Below are positions 12,378-24,737 of a DNA stretch of 64,000 bases, piece after piece. The notes beneath the pieces are model-generated. The model searched no databases, was not told where the DNA came from, and saw nothing but the letters and a program-made list of their open reading frames with translations. The stretch spans positions 22,816,001 to 22,880,000 of the forward strand of contig OZ316896.1 in NCBI GenBank assembly GCA_973895155.1, given 5' to 3'. Positions within the stretch are counted from its first letter, which is position 1, and each line of letters begins with the position of its first letter. This DNA comes from Marsupella aquatica (Eukaryota > Marchantiophyta). Both the position numbers and the translations under genes were made by a program.

Positions 12378-13897
12378 AGGGGTTTCTTGGAGAATCCAAG
12401 AGAGTTCTCACAATATACACACTCTTGGAAACCTAGGGAGGAGTTGTCAAAGGCCTCGTGTTTGTCTGTCATGGGTATGGAGCCGACAGTGGATGGCTTG
12501 TGCAGCTCACAGCAATGGCGATTGCACAAAGAGGGTAGTCTGTGCACGCTATAGACCACAAAGGCCATGGCAAAACAGGACTGAAGGGCTACGTCCCATC
12601 AATCTGTGAAGAAACTGAACCCATGGACCAGGACCTTGGACAAAATGCTCCCCTGGACAAGCGCAACCCCATGGACGGCACTAAAATCTGTTATTTTCTT
12701 GGATGGCACACATTTGTTTTATGTCCATAAAGTGACCTGTAAAACTAGGTGCACCAGCCATAGCCAGTTCTAAGTCCAGATTAGCCGGTAGTCCATCCAC
12801 AACCGGAAGGCGTTGTGCTGTTTCACTTTACCAGTCCATTCATAATTGTAAGAAGCCTCACTGTTTCACTTTACCCACAGTAGTTGAGTGAAGCTGCTGA
12901 ATGGTGTCCTGTGTTTTCTTCGCTGCCTTCGCTGATCATTACACACCATTTCTCTTCAAGATTACTTGGAGATGAAATAACGCATCAGCTGTGCTTAAAA
13001 TTGAAAGTTAAATGCTCTCGACTACAGGTGAAACTTCTGGCTCTATCTCTTCTCCTGACAGAAAATGATTCAGCAATGTCTCCTAAAGAAAATTTGTCAC
13101 TCAACGCCAGGTAGCTACGATCCTTATGCACTAACTTGAAATTGGAAAGACTGGAGCTCAGGTCGGGCATATTGAATCAAATCTCTTGATCGAAAACGGC
13201 TGTGACAATCTAACGTCGAGAATTTACGTGTCCAGTCTCTAGTCATGAAATTGCAAGTGACATTGCTCATTGAATACTCGACTGCAGGAAATCTGCCTGA
13301 GCTCGTTGGAAGAGAAATCTAATCAGCTTTCCAATGAACCAATAATCATCTGATTTTGATAACAGACAAGAAAGTCTTGTTTGATACATTTGTTGACTAA
13401 CTAGCTCAGGAAGGACAAATTTGCCCAGACATTTGGCCTCAGCACTTGCAATAGTGTGAGTGTCAATCTCAGCATCAACTGCTGTTTTTCTTAGAGACAA
13501 GACCGAGGAGGACTCTTCGAGACAAAATCAAGAAGAACCCTTGTTTCTTTGTTTTCTCTCCTTCCACCAGCACTAGCACTGTTAATACAAATCATGTCTC
13601 TCCTGCAAGGCTAATGGCTGCTAACTACTTTCACAAGCAATGTCTATACCAAGCCTGCCTCCTGGAGGGCCTCATGAAAGGGCTGCCAAACACTGACGGA
13701 ATACTAAATGTGAGCTAAAGTACATCCCAAATTTCAGTAGTGAGGCACTCCACTCATTTTGTCCTTTCTCCTTACTGTCAGGTGTGTAGGTCCCTCCTGG
13801 ACGTGAGGTTCAGGTGCTCGGTCTATCTGAGCATCCATTTCATGCGTGAATCACATCAGTGACACAGTAATAGTGAAAAGCCAAAGCCAGGTAAGAA

Positions 13898-13993
13898 CCA
13901 GGGTGATTTGGGCTTTTGCGTCCAATCTCAGAACGCCAGGTTTTACCAGGGTGATTTGGGCTTTTGCGTCCAATCTCAGAACGCCAGGTTTTT
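13898..13993. repeat. 48-bp perfect tandem pair
   Basis: CCAGGGTGATTTGGGC starts at 13898 and 13946, and the two units are essentially identical through 'aatctcagaacgccaggtttt'. This is a recent duplication. Confidence 0.85.
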
Positions 13994-14032
13994 CACATCA
14001 ATCTCACTAAGCCAGGTTTCCAGTGATGTTTT

Positions 14033-14303
14033 GGGAGTTGAGCGAGTTTGGAGTTTCTGAGTGGTGTGTGGGGGGTTGAGGGTGGTAGGGTTTTGGGTGG
14101 GAGTTGTCAGTGTGTGAGTTTGGTTGGGGAGTGGTGTGTGGGGGGTTGAAGGTGGTGGTGTTGAGGGTTTAGGGTGGTAGGGTTTTGGCTGGGGAGTTGT
14201 GTGGGAGTTTGGTTTAGGGTTTAGGGTGGTGGGTGGTGGGTTGTGGGTTTGGGGTGGGTTCAGGAGGTTGGGGAGTGGTGTGTGGCGGGTTGAGGGTGGT
14301 GAG
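14033..14303 (+). repeat. G-rich degenerate telomere-like minisatellite
   Basis: About 270 bp of G/T-rich sequence is built from GGGTTGAGGGTGGT, GGGGAGTGGTGTGTGGGG and TTTAGGGTTTAGGG pieces. Dense runs of three or more G on the plus strand give quadruplex potential. The reverse strand stays open as a Pro/Thr/His/Asn-rich frame, which I treat as a composition artefact. It lies between two convergent P450 genes. Confidence 0.75.
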
Positions 14304-14808
14304 GTGAGCTCTTTCATAAACACTAGCCTGAATGCCCATTCTTTAAATGTTGATAGCTGGTTGATCTAAATTGGTGTTCTAGGGTGATACAATAGAAAAT
14401 AATCCAGAAAATGTGATAAAGTATATATTCAGCATCCTCTCCTCCCAGGCTGACATTTGCCAGACTGGTCAATAAAGAAAACCCTTACAAATACGCCGAT
14501 TTGGGGGCTTTCTTCGGCCCCCATCACAACAAGTGAACAGGTTTCAGCAAATTTATATTTACTGTATCAACCCAATAAATCACAATCTTGAGCTACTTTC
14601 AAAGGCTAGTGTCTAGAGTGAAGTCTCTGAATCTTACTAATAAATCCCAAACTTGAGCTAATTACTTTCAAAGGCTAGTGTCTAGAGTGAAACCTCTAAA
14701 ACCGAGCCCCAAATAAGGGCAAAACTGGGCTCTAAATAAGTACAAAGTGAGGGTGTAACAGAAACGGGACATAATAGCATGGAATTCTTTTCACACCGAC
14801 TCTGCAAC

Positions 14809-16987
14809 TCACACCGAGGTCGGGGTTTTCTGGTCTCCGAGAATGATGCTCATGGACAATCTTGGAGTCGCAATCGCTTGAAGGGGAGTTTTCATAACCA
14901 GAACCACTCCAGTTCCCTCCGTGAGATCCACATCCTCAGGGCTGAGACCCGCAGGCAGAGTCCAATCGCATGTCTGAAGGAACACTGCCAGTATATGCTG
15001 CACCAACAGAAGCCCCAGATTTTTCCCGGGGCACATTCGCCTGCCAGAACCGAAGGGCACGAGCTCGAAGTCTTGCCCATGGACATCGATGGTAGTCGAC
15101 AAAAATCTGTCTGGGTCAAACTCAAGGGGACGCTTCCATACTTCAGGGTTCCTGCCTATGGCGTACATATTGACGAACACTTGAGATTTCACTGGTATCT
15201 GATACCCTGCCACCTCTCGTGATTCTGTGCATTCGTGGGGAATTGTCATCAGGCCAGTGGGGTGCAATCGCATAATCTCCCTCAGTATACAATGCAGGTA
15301 TTTCAAATTGGGGATATCATCTTCCTCCACAAGTCGATCTCGTCCTACAACAGCGTCCAGTTCGTCTTGAGCCTTTCGAAGGATAGTCGGGTGTTTTAAG
15401 AGCCTCGCCATTGCCCACTCCACCGTAACGCTTGAAGTATCAGTCCCACCAAGCAGCACACTCTGTGCACAAGCGATATTAGATCTCATAATTGAGTATT
15501 GAAATGACCAACTCGAATATCGTCTAAAGCAACGTGCACGAATCTGGGGAAGAATTCTCCAACGTACCAATGTCTAAACTGCAGAGCTGAATGACAATAA
15601 AACGCAAGACCTCAATTGGTTACAGTCTACGTGCATTCACAACTCTTACCTGTAAGACTCCTTTGATTTGCGTATCCGTGAAAGGTTTTTCGCCATTTCC
15701 GGTGGAACTTGTCAGCAGCAATTGGAGGAAGTCCATGACAGGCTTATGGTTATCCTGCTGAGAAGACTGAAGTGTCTGCCGACGGTCGTCGATGATTTCC
15801 TGGAAAAACTTGTCCATTGTGTTTGCCACGACTCGCATACGTTTTTTATAACCTTGCAAATCGAAGGGCTTAAGGAGTGGGATGTAATCTCCGACGACGA
15901 ACGCGCCGCTTAATGCGAAGAGCTCCTCTACGCTTTCCAGTACCATTTTAGGCTCGTAGGGACCAGCAGCAGAGTTGGGCCCGAAGAAGGTCTTATTCAT
16001 CATCATCCGAGTGATGTTGTTCATTAAGAGAAGCTTTAGCTTATGACCCAAAAACACTGCTTTCCCGCTTTTACATTCTTCGATTATAGAGTGCAGTCCA
16101 CTCAGAACCTCCGCTCTCCTTAGGCTCTGGCAAAACAGTCAGTGAAATGCAGTTTAGTACATACTGTCGCAGAAGTATTTTTCTTCCGCGAACGTCGAAC
16201 AAAGTCTACACTAAGTCAATGCACTCGTTGCCTATTTTTGTAAAAGATTAACCTACAGTGAACGAAATCGGATGACTGAAAGTGGTCGTCGCTGTCACTG
16301 ACTGGAGAACAATACTGCGTGCAACCTTGAGTTCATCTGTTTCTTGGACCATAAATGAATCGAGTACTACGAACATAGCATCGTCAATTAGCATGTGTAT
16401 GCGATAAATTGAATCAAGATGAAACTCAAATATCTCAAGGAGAAATTGAAGCGACTTGTTAGTGACGCTTGGACTTAGTTTCATTGCTAAGCCGCAATTC
16501 CAACCTGGAACTCTTGGACTCTTTTGTTGGTCAGCAGCTCAAGAGTTAACATCTTTTTGATATCGCGCCAGTATGGTCCATAAGGTGCCGAGACCACGGT
16601 CTGGTGGTTGTATTCCATGATCGTGAACTGCGACATCGGTGGTCGGGAGGCAAATGCGATGTCGTGCTTCTTGAGTACCTCTTCCGCAATTCTTGGAGAA
16701 GAGATGACGAAAGTTTCCTTTGATCCCAAAAGCAAGCGGAAGATTGGTCCATACTGTGTCGCAAGCTTTTGAAAGTCCTGGTGGGGACGCGGTCCGAGGA
16801 GCGCCAGATTCCCAATGATTGGCCACGGCCGGGGACCAGGAGGCCTTCGACCACTATCCTTTTGCTTGGTTGCTCCCCAGTACAAGAGCACTAGCAAGAC
16901 TGAAATTGCCACGGCAAGAAGCTGCTGCGTAGGATCGGCCGGCCACGAAATCGAGAAGAGACTCGACAATCGTTTTAGTTGATCCAT
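14809..16987 (-). CDS. Cytochrome P450 monooxygenase (CYP-3), three exons, intact
   Basis: Exons on the minus strand are 16987-16505, 16126-15650 and 15462-14809, phase 0 with GT-AG introns, giving 537 aa. The start ATG opens MDQLKRLSS, followed by a hydrophobic anchor and the RRPPGPRPWPIIGN hinge. The I-helix is GGTDTSS, the K-helix EIMR (about aa 382-385), the meander FDPDRF (an unusual form of PERF), and the heme loop PFGSGRRMCPG has its cysteine near aa 464. No frameshift or stop was seen. A TATA motif lies 69 bp upstream of the ATG. The whole gene apart from most of exon 3 recurs as CYP-5 with its 5' flank. Its predicted role is an ER-bound monooxygenase; the substrate is unknown. Confidence 0.9.
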
Positions 16988-17055
16988 CCTGTGTTCTAGC
17001 TAAGTAGTTCGAACTGCTCCACGTGATGCACGCTATGAATCTGCACACACGCTGA

Positions 17056-17061
17056 TATATA
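17056..17061 (-). promoter_or_regulatory. TATA box of CYP-3
   Basis: The minus strand reads CGGTATATATCAGC, 69 bp upstream of the CYP-3 ATG, a normal plant spacing. The same motif stands at 37919-37924 for CYP-5. In CYP-2 the aligned site reads CTGTATCAGC, four bases shorter. Confidence 0.65.
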
Positions 17062-19228
17062 CCGAGGCAAGGAGAGACAGTAAAGATTACTGAGCAGCTA
17101 CAAACCTCGGTAAAGGCCCATACACTACCACACTAACAGAGAAAATGATGCGCAGCCCCGGTGCGCAGCAAATGAGAATGTTCGCACACACTTTACTTCA
17201 CTGGAAGGAAAAATATGGACACGGAGTGAAGTGAGAAGACACTGTTTCCGCACACTTTAAGTACTTCACTGGAAGGAAAACTATGGAGTGACATAGTGAA
17301 GTGAGAAATACCAGTCACGAGACATTTGCTGTAGTGTCAATACGAAAGTGACCAAAAGCTTGAGATCATCTTGCAGGACATCAGTGGTAGCTAAATAATC
17401 AAAAAGGAATCTGAGCACACTCGGTTCAGTCTAACCGATCACCCAGTGTAGACAGCAAAGAGCCCGTTGATCAGAAAACCACAGCAGCAGATCGACAGCA
17501 AGTGACAGACGTTGTTTGCTCGGTGCCAAGTTAAGATATCTTCAATCTGAGCACCTTCATAAGTCGTTGTGAAAGCTCAGGAGAGTGAGATATTGTGCCG
17601 ATCCCCGACCCCAACTACTAATCATATCAAAGAAGCTTTTTCCTCTGAGGAAGGATCCTCTCTCCACATCGCCCTGCAAAGACACAGTAAAGCCTGGGGA
17701 AAAGGGAAAAAAGTCTGAAGATCGAATTAAGAGGCCAAGAACCCTTTAATTGACAGTCACCAACGACAATAACTAAAACCCCCCAATAAGTTCTTCGAAA
17801 GCTTACATCACTGCAGCAGTGCAGCTCCACTCACACTTTTTGGAATCTAAGTCCTGCAAAGAATCAATGCTGAACAGTTTTTCAATGTCAAAAGTAAGTC
17901 CCAAGTTGACTCTCATCCGGAGAGCGATTTGGTCTAGAGACTCTACAACCTATAACCTGGCATGAGCCCTCTTAGGAGTACTTTACAAGACTTGGGGGCA
18001 CTTGGGAGTTTTTTTCACCAAAGCAAACTGGAGGGCCATTGGGGCTAAAAGCATTTTTTTTAAATCCTTTTATTGCCCCCAATGTCTTGAAAAGCCAAGT
18101 GCAGCCAATGGTGCCAGATTAATTTACTAAAAAACAGAGTGAGCACCCACTCCACCTGAATGTCACATAATCTTTGCCTAATGTCTTTCTAGATGTGAGA
18201 AAAGAAGATCTTATGAAGGACTGGTGGGTTCATTTTTAATGCAAAATAATGACTTAAAATAAAAATGGACCAAGAGGCCAGAAGAAGAGACCTCCAAAAG
18301 AGGTGGTCTAAAATCTAGGACAAAAGAATGCTCCACATGAGCAAAAATTGGGCCCCATTACATTCCATGTAGGATTGGTAACAGGTTTGGTTGAAAGTGA
18401 CCCCAAGGTTTTGTAATTAAAGTGAACAGCAGCAGTTTCTCCCAAATGGATGGCCGTGATCAGATCTTGGAGACAAAAGTGGAAATTAACTGCCCCCAGG
18501 TCTTGTAAAGCCACCCTTAAGAAAGAGTAACACACACCCTCTATCCATAAGGCCTAAGGACAGACATAGGGGATTGTATGGTATTCACAAAACTCCAGTA
18601 TTTCCTAAATATTTTTAACAAAGTCTTTTGCTAAGTAAACCATACTTTAGTCAAGACTCCCGCCTACATGTTGTAAGAAATCTCTAATAAGAAAAGGAAC
18701 ATAAATGATGGAGAACATTCGGCCTATCAAATGTTTCTTCTCTATGGAGTAGTGGTTTGGCAGAACATCAACCACACGCGACTCTATCATAATTATGACT
18801 CTTAACCAAAGTACTACTTAGGCTTTGCCTGCACACTTAGACTCTGTTACAAAGCAAACATGACTCAGTTAGAAATAAATAGGTGTTGCCATAACATAAA
18901 CCACAACTCCACAAACTAAGGAGAAGTCAATGACACAAAGTCAATCAAGCTGGAGTGGGCGACAAAAAGTGAAGGGTACCAAAACATAAACCTGAAGTCT
19001 ATGGCACAAAGTTGACTGGGTAGCCAGGAGTGGGTGACAAAATGGTAGCTTGTATAGACTTATGTTTTGGAAAACTCGGGCCGGAGCAGGTAGCAACATT
19101 GGGGACTGGGACAGGCAGTGTATGGGGCCCAAGAGAATGGGCGAGCATTAACTTGATGTAGACTGAACGTGTGTGGTGGTACAGGGCCCAGGGAAAATGA
19201 GGTCAGTCTGTAGTACTAACACGCAGTG

Positions 19229-19312
19229 GTATGCTTTACTTTGGCAGCTCTAAAGGTTACCTGTGCAGCGGTATGCTTTACTTTGGCAGCTCTAAAGGTT
19301 ACCTGTGCAGCA
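19229..19312. repeat. 42-bp tandem pair, single in the duplicated block
   Basis: The unit GTATGCTTTACTTTGGCAGC begins at 19229 and 19271. The paralogous position at about 40083 carries one unit, so the tandem arose, or was lost, after the segmental duplication. Confidence 0.85.
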
Positions 19313-20032
19313 GGCACTTTAAACTTTTGTCAGTTGGGTTTGGTGATGGCCACCCTTCAAAATACACTGTCTTGCATGTGCACTCAAGAAACTCGATCAG
19401 GAAATTGTGGTCGGAAAAGCTACCAGTAAAAAATGAAAGATACAATGTCAAATGCAAAGTTTGCATCTCTGATTCTATCAGATTTTTTGCTACGAAGGTT
19501 GCACAAAGAAAATAGGAAAGGTACAGTAGTCAAGATCCATGACTATGTGGACTGAAGAGAAGGCAAGCCTATTTGTAAAGAGCTCTGAGTGGTCTAGATA
19601 GTAATTTGTGGAGAGCTCTGAGCAGTCCAATTTCTGTTGTGAAGACGCAAAAGTTGAACACAAGTCATTATAAAAGAACTTCTTGTGACTCACAAGTCCT
19701 TTTGAGCTGTCTTTCTTCCTTTCTTCCAAAAGCTCCATATAACTAGCTCTATCATTCTAGGGCTTCACTATTTTAACTTATTGAAAAATATATAAAAACT
19801 CAGTTATACTATCGTTTCTAAATTTATTAAAATTCAAATTTTGCATACTATAATGTAAATATAAAGTAACTATAAAACTTGTAATGATGAAGAGCATGGG
19901 AATTGAATAGTATCAAAAAAATGTCAAACTCTGTGCCCAGGACGAGGAGGTGCGGACCCAGAGGAGGTTGTGTGTCATGGAAATGTCGAATGTTTTTTAT
20001 TTTAAATCTATTTAAGGTATGTGATTCATACA

Positions 20033-20150
20033 ATAGATCTATGTGACACGGTGGTAGAGGAGTGCAGTTTGAACCTTGAGGTCATGAGTTGAAATCAAGC
20101 ACGTAATAGTTTTTCTTTTCCTTTCAATTAACGGCAGAGAAAAGGTGGCA
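20033..20150 (+). mobile_element. Candidate tRNA-derived SINE
   Basis: The segment reads 'cacggtggtagaggagtg' followed about 35 bp later by 'gaggtcatgagttgaaatcaag'. That spacing and wording resemble the pol III A box and B box of plant tRNA-derived SINEs. A T-rich stretch follows. No target duplication was identified, so the boundaries are approximate. Confidence 0.4.
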
Positions 20151-21488
20151 CAGAAAAGGGGTTCAATCAATTTTTACATTGAAATGATAGATGGAATATT
20201 TATGGGGGGTTCAAGTAATTCCCAGATAGAAAAAACAGAAAGGAAGCCAGCCATAGGAGACCCAAATTAAAATTAAAATAATCACCAAAACAAATTGGAG
20301 TTGGGAGACTGAAACATTGATGTACCATAAGGGGAAGTCGGAAAAAAGCCAGTCCTTTCTGTCAGATTACTTCCCAATGCATATGACCAACTGTACACTA
20401 GTAATGATTACTCACACTTTTCGATGAACTACTCCAATAATGCAGGTGATCAATAGTACACAAATGACTCATAGGCATGTTGGGCTTCCATTAAGTTGGC
20501 AGAAGGTTGTCCTTTTTAGTTAGAATAGATTACTTCCCAATGCATATGACCAACTGTACACTAATGATTACTCACACTTTTTGGTAAACTACTCCTCAAT
20601 ACTGCAGATGATCAACAATCTTGACTCAGAATGCATGGGAGACTCAAATGACTCAGAATGCATGAGAGATGCACTTCTTTGTCTCACATCTATTCATGTT
20701 CAAAGAACTACTCTAGTATTGGGGCTCACATCTATTCATGTTCAAAGAACTACTCTAGTATTGGGGCTAGTACATATAGATATGTTTTGGGGCTAGTATA
20801 TATAGACGAGGGCATTGCACGGTGCAAGGAGGGCGGGCCCATAGGGAGTAGGGGCATTTATGGGGCAATGTGGGGAAGCACATATGTGCCAAGGGATCGC
20901 ATGTTTTTTGGTCCTTCATCCCAAATGAATACAAAAACGTTCCTGGGCGGGAAGATCCACAGCAGTTGGATATGTTCAAAGAACAGGGTATTGGGGCTAT
21001 TGGACTAGTATATATCCATGAACAAAAAGTACACACTTAATTACTCACACTTTTTAGTAAACTCTCTCCTTAATGAAGATGAGCAACAGAACACGAATGA
21101 TTCCTCACAGGGAGGAGCTTTAGAGGAGTTATCATTGAGTTTCCAATGTCTCAATATCTGTGCTTACACCTCACGAGTGTGATGAATGCACTCAATATCT
21201 GTGCTTACACCTCACAATTATCATGCATGGCCTCTCCTTTCATACCCCTGTCGGTGGGTTCTAGATTTTGGTTGCGCTCGCAGGTTCTCACTAAAGAATT
21301 CCTTGGGAAAATCACGAGGACCGTCTGTAGCAATTATGTCATGAGTTCCAGCTTTTCTAAAATTGGTTCATTGGTAGAGATTGGATCATGGAGGATAACG
21401 ACAGTGTGAATTCACGTAAACTTTCTGAAACACAGGTCAATGCAAAAGTCCATTTTCATTCACACGGCAGAAATCGGCTGCAGATTCA

Positions 21489-21845
21489 TTGATTGGGCAG
21501 AGACGAGCCGATGATATTTCAATGTATTCGCAAAGGTAACATGCTCCATCGCTGGAGCATACTTCAGCCAAAACTAGGCATCACTGTTAATGGCTTTGAG
21601 AGAGTCTGAATCATCTTTGCGGAGTATCTTCCTTTCCATTTCCGGAAAAAGCTCCCAAATGCTACCATTGATTGGGCAGAGACGAGCCGATGCTACGTCA
21701 ATGTATTTGCAAAGGTAACGTGCTCCATCGCTGGAGCAAACTTCAGCCAAAACTAGGCATCACTGTTAATGGCTTTGAGAGAGTGTGAATCATCTTTGCG
21801 GATTATCCTTCCTTCCATTTCCGGAAAAAGCCCCCAAATGCTACC
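21489..21845. repeat. 179-bp tandem duplication upstream of CYP-4
   Basis: TTGATTGGGCAGAGACGAGC starts at 21489 and 21668. A third, partial and more diverged copy of the 'taatggctttgagag-gtgaatcatcttt' part is present at about 22460-22500. The repeats may be dispersed promoter-proximal sequence of the P450 locus. Confidence 0.85.
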
Positions 21846-22692
21846 TGTGAAAATTTGGGCCCAGTGCTTGCATTGTCAACAGAGTGTGAAAATTTGGGCC
21901 CACTGCTTGCATTGTCAACAGAGTCATACGTAATGTACAGGGAGAAACTCAGAAAGTGTGTTGAGTTAAGCTCCAAAAAGAGTAACCGTAAATATTTCCG
22001 TTGAAGCTCTTTACTCACCAAAAGGAATGGCCGTTGTGATATACTTTTGGGAGTACCATCCTTTCTCATGTGAGGCGCACCGCGTTCAGCGGCCAAGCTG
22101 ACCGTGGACTCCACCAGGCTACCCTATTCCCTGACTCCAACCGCACCCAAGCTCCTCCCTTCCTTGTGAGTATTTGACAGGTGATAAGGAATTGAGCAAA
22201 GCAGGATACGGAGCGTGAATCAAATTTTTGATTGTCCAATTTCAATTGAGTTTTCGATTGCATTGGGTGGGTGTGTACGTAAATTTCAATTTTCTCTTCC
22301 ACAGTTCAATTCGATTTTTTGATTGCATTGGGTGGGTATATACGTGAGTTTCAATGTCACATGATTGAACTTTCGGTAGTACTTGGTGTGGTCGCAGGTA
22401 TTGGCCAAGGTTCTTGCAGGATCGCTCGAAAATACGACGGAAAAAACTCTCCGCCACTGCTAATGGCTTTGAGAGTGTGAATCATCTTTGTGGAGTATCC
22501 CGCTCTCTGTTTCTGGAAAAGGCACCGAATTCTACCGGTGAAATTTGGGCACAAAGCTTGAATTGTCAATGTTTTCATGAACCTTTCAATTAAACTGCAC
22601 AGATCTGAATTAACGTTGCAGGAGTGCAGGACGAGAGCAAAGCCAGTCGAACACCGTCCTTCATACTCAACACCAGGAATTCGAACTACAGG

Positions 22693-24737
22693 ATGGGTCT
22701 ATTGCAATCATTCTCGAGTCTCGTATCGGATTCATGGCCACCCAATGCTGTGCAGCAGCTCCTCACTGCAACCTTGGCGATTTCAGTAGTATTTGTGGTC
22801 CTCTATCTACTACGGCACAGTCAACCAAAAGGATCGTCCTCGAAGGCCTCCTGGACCCCGGCCGTGGCCAATCATTGGGAATATGGCAGTGTTCGGCGCT
22901 ACTCCTCACCAAGACATGCAAAAACTTGCGAAGCTCTATGGGCCTATCCATCGCTTGCGTTTGTCGTCTCTTCCCCAAGGATTGCGGAAGAGGTACTCAA
23001 GAAAATGTTTGCTTCACGACCACAAATCTCCGCGACCATGATCCTAGGCAACGGCGGCCAGACTGTGCTAACATGCCCTTCTGGTCGCTATGCTAGAAAG
23101 GTGTTCAGTCTTGAGCTGATGACCCACAAATGAATCCAAGAGTTCCAGGTTAATGCCTTCCAAATCAATTTATTATCTGCATTAGCTTGTCGATTGACAT
23201 GTTCTTCCCACTGTCGGAGCCTAATTGTTCGTTTCAATTGCAACATTAATTTATTTTAGATTCTTAATATGCGTTGGTTATCTGAATTTTGATTATCCTT
23301 TGAATCTATTTCACATGCGTGCAGCCTACCTTGGTAAGCCATCCTGATCGACTTGACGATGGAATTGACAGTACTGGTTGTTGTGTCGGAGTTCTTTCTG
23401 CCGGTAGGTACCGAGGAATTTGTGCATGTTGCATTGTTCTCCAAGGTGATAGATGTTTCGATAGTTTCGCGGGTTTCCATCGATGTCAAATGTGTAATTG
23501 ATACTCAAGTGCATCATTACTAAATCGCTTGTCATTTTTCTCCAGAACATCAGGAGAGAGGAGATTCGGAGTGAAGTGTACACCATAATCGAACAATGTG
23601 AAAGCGGAAAACCCGTGCGCTTGGGTGAACAGCTAAAGCATGTCACGATGAACAACGTCACTCGGATGCTGATGAACAAGACCTTCTTCGGACCGAACCG
23701 TACCGCAGATTTGAGAGAAGGTGGAGAGTTTGTGGAAAATGCTCACGAGCTGCTCAAGTTCATTGCTACGTTCATTATCGGACATTTCATCCCTCTCCTA
23801 AAATCTGCAAGGCTACAGACTTAAAAAGAGGATGCACGCCGTGGCGCAAAAATTTGACAAGTTTTCCGGGAAAATCATTGCTGAGCGTCGGCAGAGGAAG
23901 TTTCCTGCTTCGGAGCAGTGCGCTGAGCAGGACGTAATGGACTTTCTTGATGTGCTGCTGACACGCCCCTCCGGAACTGGCGAAACTCCTGTGACGGATA
24001 TCCAAATTCAAGGCATCTTAAAGGCAAGAGCTCGCGCTGTTCTTTCTCAGACATTGGAGTATTTTGCAACCTTGCACCACGATTGGGTCAGTTTCTTGAG
24101 TGCACTTTTCTTTTCCTAATAAACGACTGTGTACAGGATGTGGTGATTGCTGGGACTGATACATCAAGCTCACAGTTGAGTAGGCAATGGCAGAGGTCTT
24201 AAAACACCCGAATGTCCAAAAGGCCAAAGACGAACTGGACGCTGTTGTAGGGCGATATCGACTTGTGGAGGAAGATGACATCCCGAAGTTGAAGTACCTG
24301 CGGTGCATAGTGAGAGAGGCCATGAGGTTACACCCAGCTGTCCCGGTGACTGCTCCCCGCAAGAGCATGGAATCAAGCGAGTTTGCAGGATATCACATAC
24401 CAGCGAATTAAGTCTCAAATGTTCGTTCATCTGTACGCCATAGCGACGGACCCTGAGGTATGGGAGCGTCCGCTTGAGTTTTACCCAGAGAGGTTTTTGT
24501 CGACTAGCATCGATGTCCATGAGAAGAATCTGCCCCGGGAAAGAACATATTCTGGCAGTGTTCCTTCATACATGTGATTGGGCTTTTCCTCCGGGTGTAA
24601 ACCCTGAGGATGTCGACCTTGGGGAGAGACCTGGAGTGACGCTGAATTTCAAAAACCCTGGACTTGAATTTATTGCGTCCCCTAGATTGCCCATGAGTAC
24701 CATTTTTGCTGACCGGAAAAGTCCCTCATCTAAATAA
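22693..24737 (+). pseudogene. Cytochrome P450 pseudogene (CYP-4)
   Basis: Homology to CYP-1 to CYP-3 runs from ATG 22693 to TAA 24735-24737 with the same exon order (about 22693-23147, 23548-24023, 24137-24737). Exon 1 changes frame near 22800, loses about 20 bp after the 'HRLRL' region and carries TGA where paralogues have arginine in THKRIQEFQ. Exon 2 changes frame near 23820. Exon 3 carries a stop where paralogues have tryptophan in VEW, and a deletion of about 35 bp removes the PFGSG part of the heme loop. This is an old, clearly dead copy on the plus strand. Confidence 0.88.

Larger units (their letters stand above)
11640..14808. other. Convergent spacer between CYP-2 and CYP-3
   Basis: No gene is supported. 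It contains a three-unit diverged repeat (12178-12377), a 48-bp tandem pair (13898-13993), a long G-rich tract (14033-14303) and a roughly 67-bp tandem pair around 'actttcaaaggctagtgtctagagtga' (about 14571-14700). The rest shows no recognisable feature. Confidence 0.5.
16988..19932. repeat. Segmental duplication block A (5' flank of CYP-3, partner at 37845-40735)
   Basis: From inside CYP-3 exon 3 (about 15416) through this flank to about 19932 the sequence recurs with high identity at 36265-40735. Copy-specific differences include a 42-bp tandem repeat at 19229-19312 that is single in the partner, an additional segment at about 18718-18770, and an extra segment of about 66 bp in the partner near 38815-38880. 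No gene is supported in the flank. Confidence 0.85.
19933..22692. other. Repeat-rich 5' region of CYP-4
   Basis: No gene is supported. It holds a tRNA-like SINE candidate (20033-20150), a repeated 'attacttcccaatgcatatgaccaactgtacacta' segment (about 20367 and 20528), a 42-bp tandem pair (20683-20766), a 179-bp tandem pair (21489-21845), a 39-bp tandem pair (about 21846-21923), and a roughly 68-bp tandem around 'ttgattgcattgggtgggt' (about 22245-22345). Confidence 0.55.

Noticed and set aside
13976-14323. 115-codon Pro/Thr/His-rich frame on the minus strand
   Set aside because: It is the reverse reading of the G-rich minisatellite; composition alone keeps it open.
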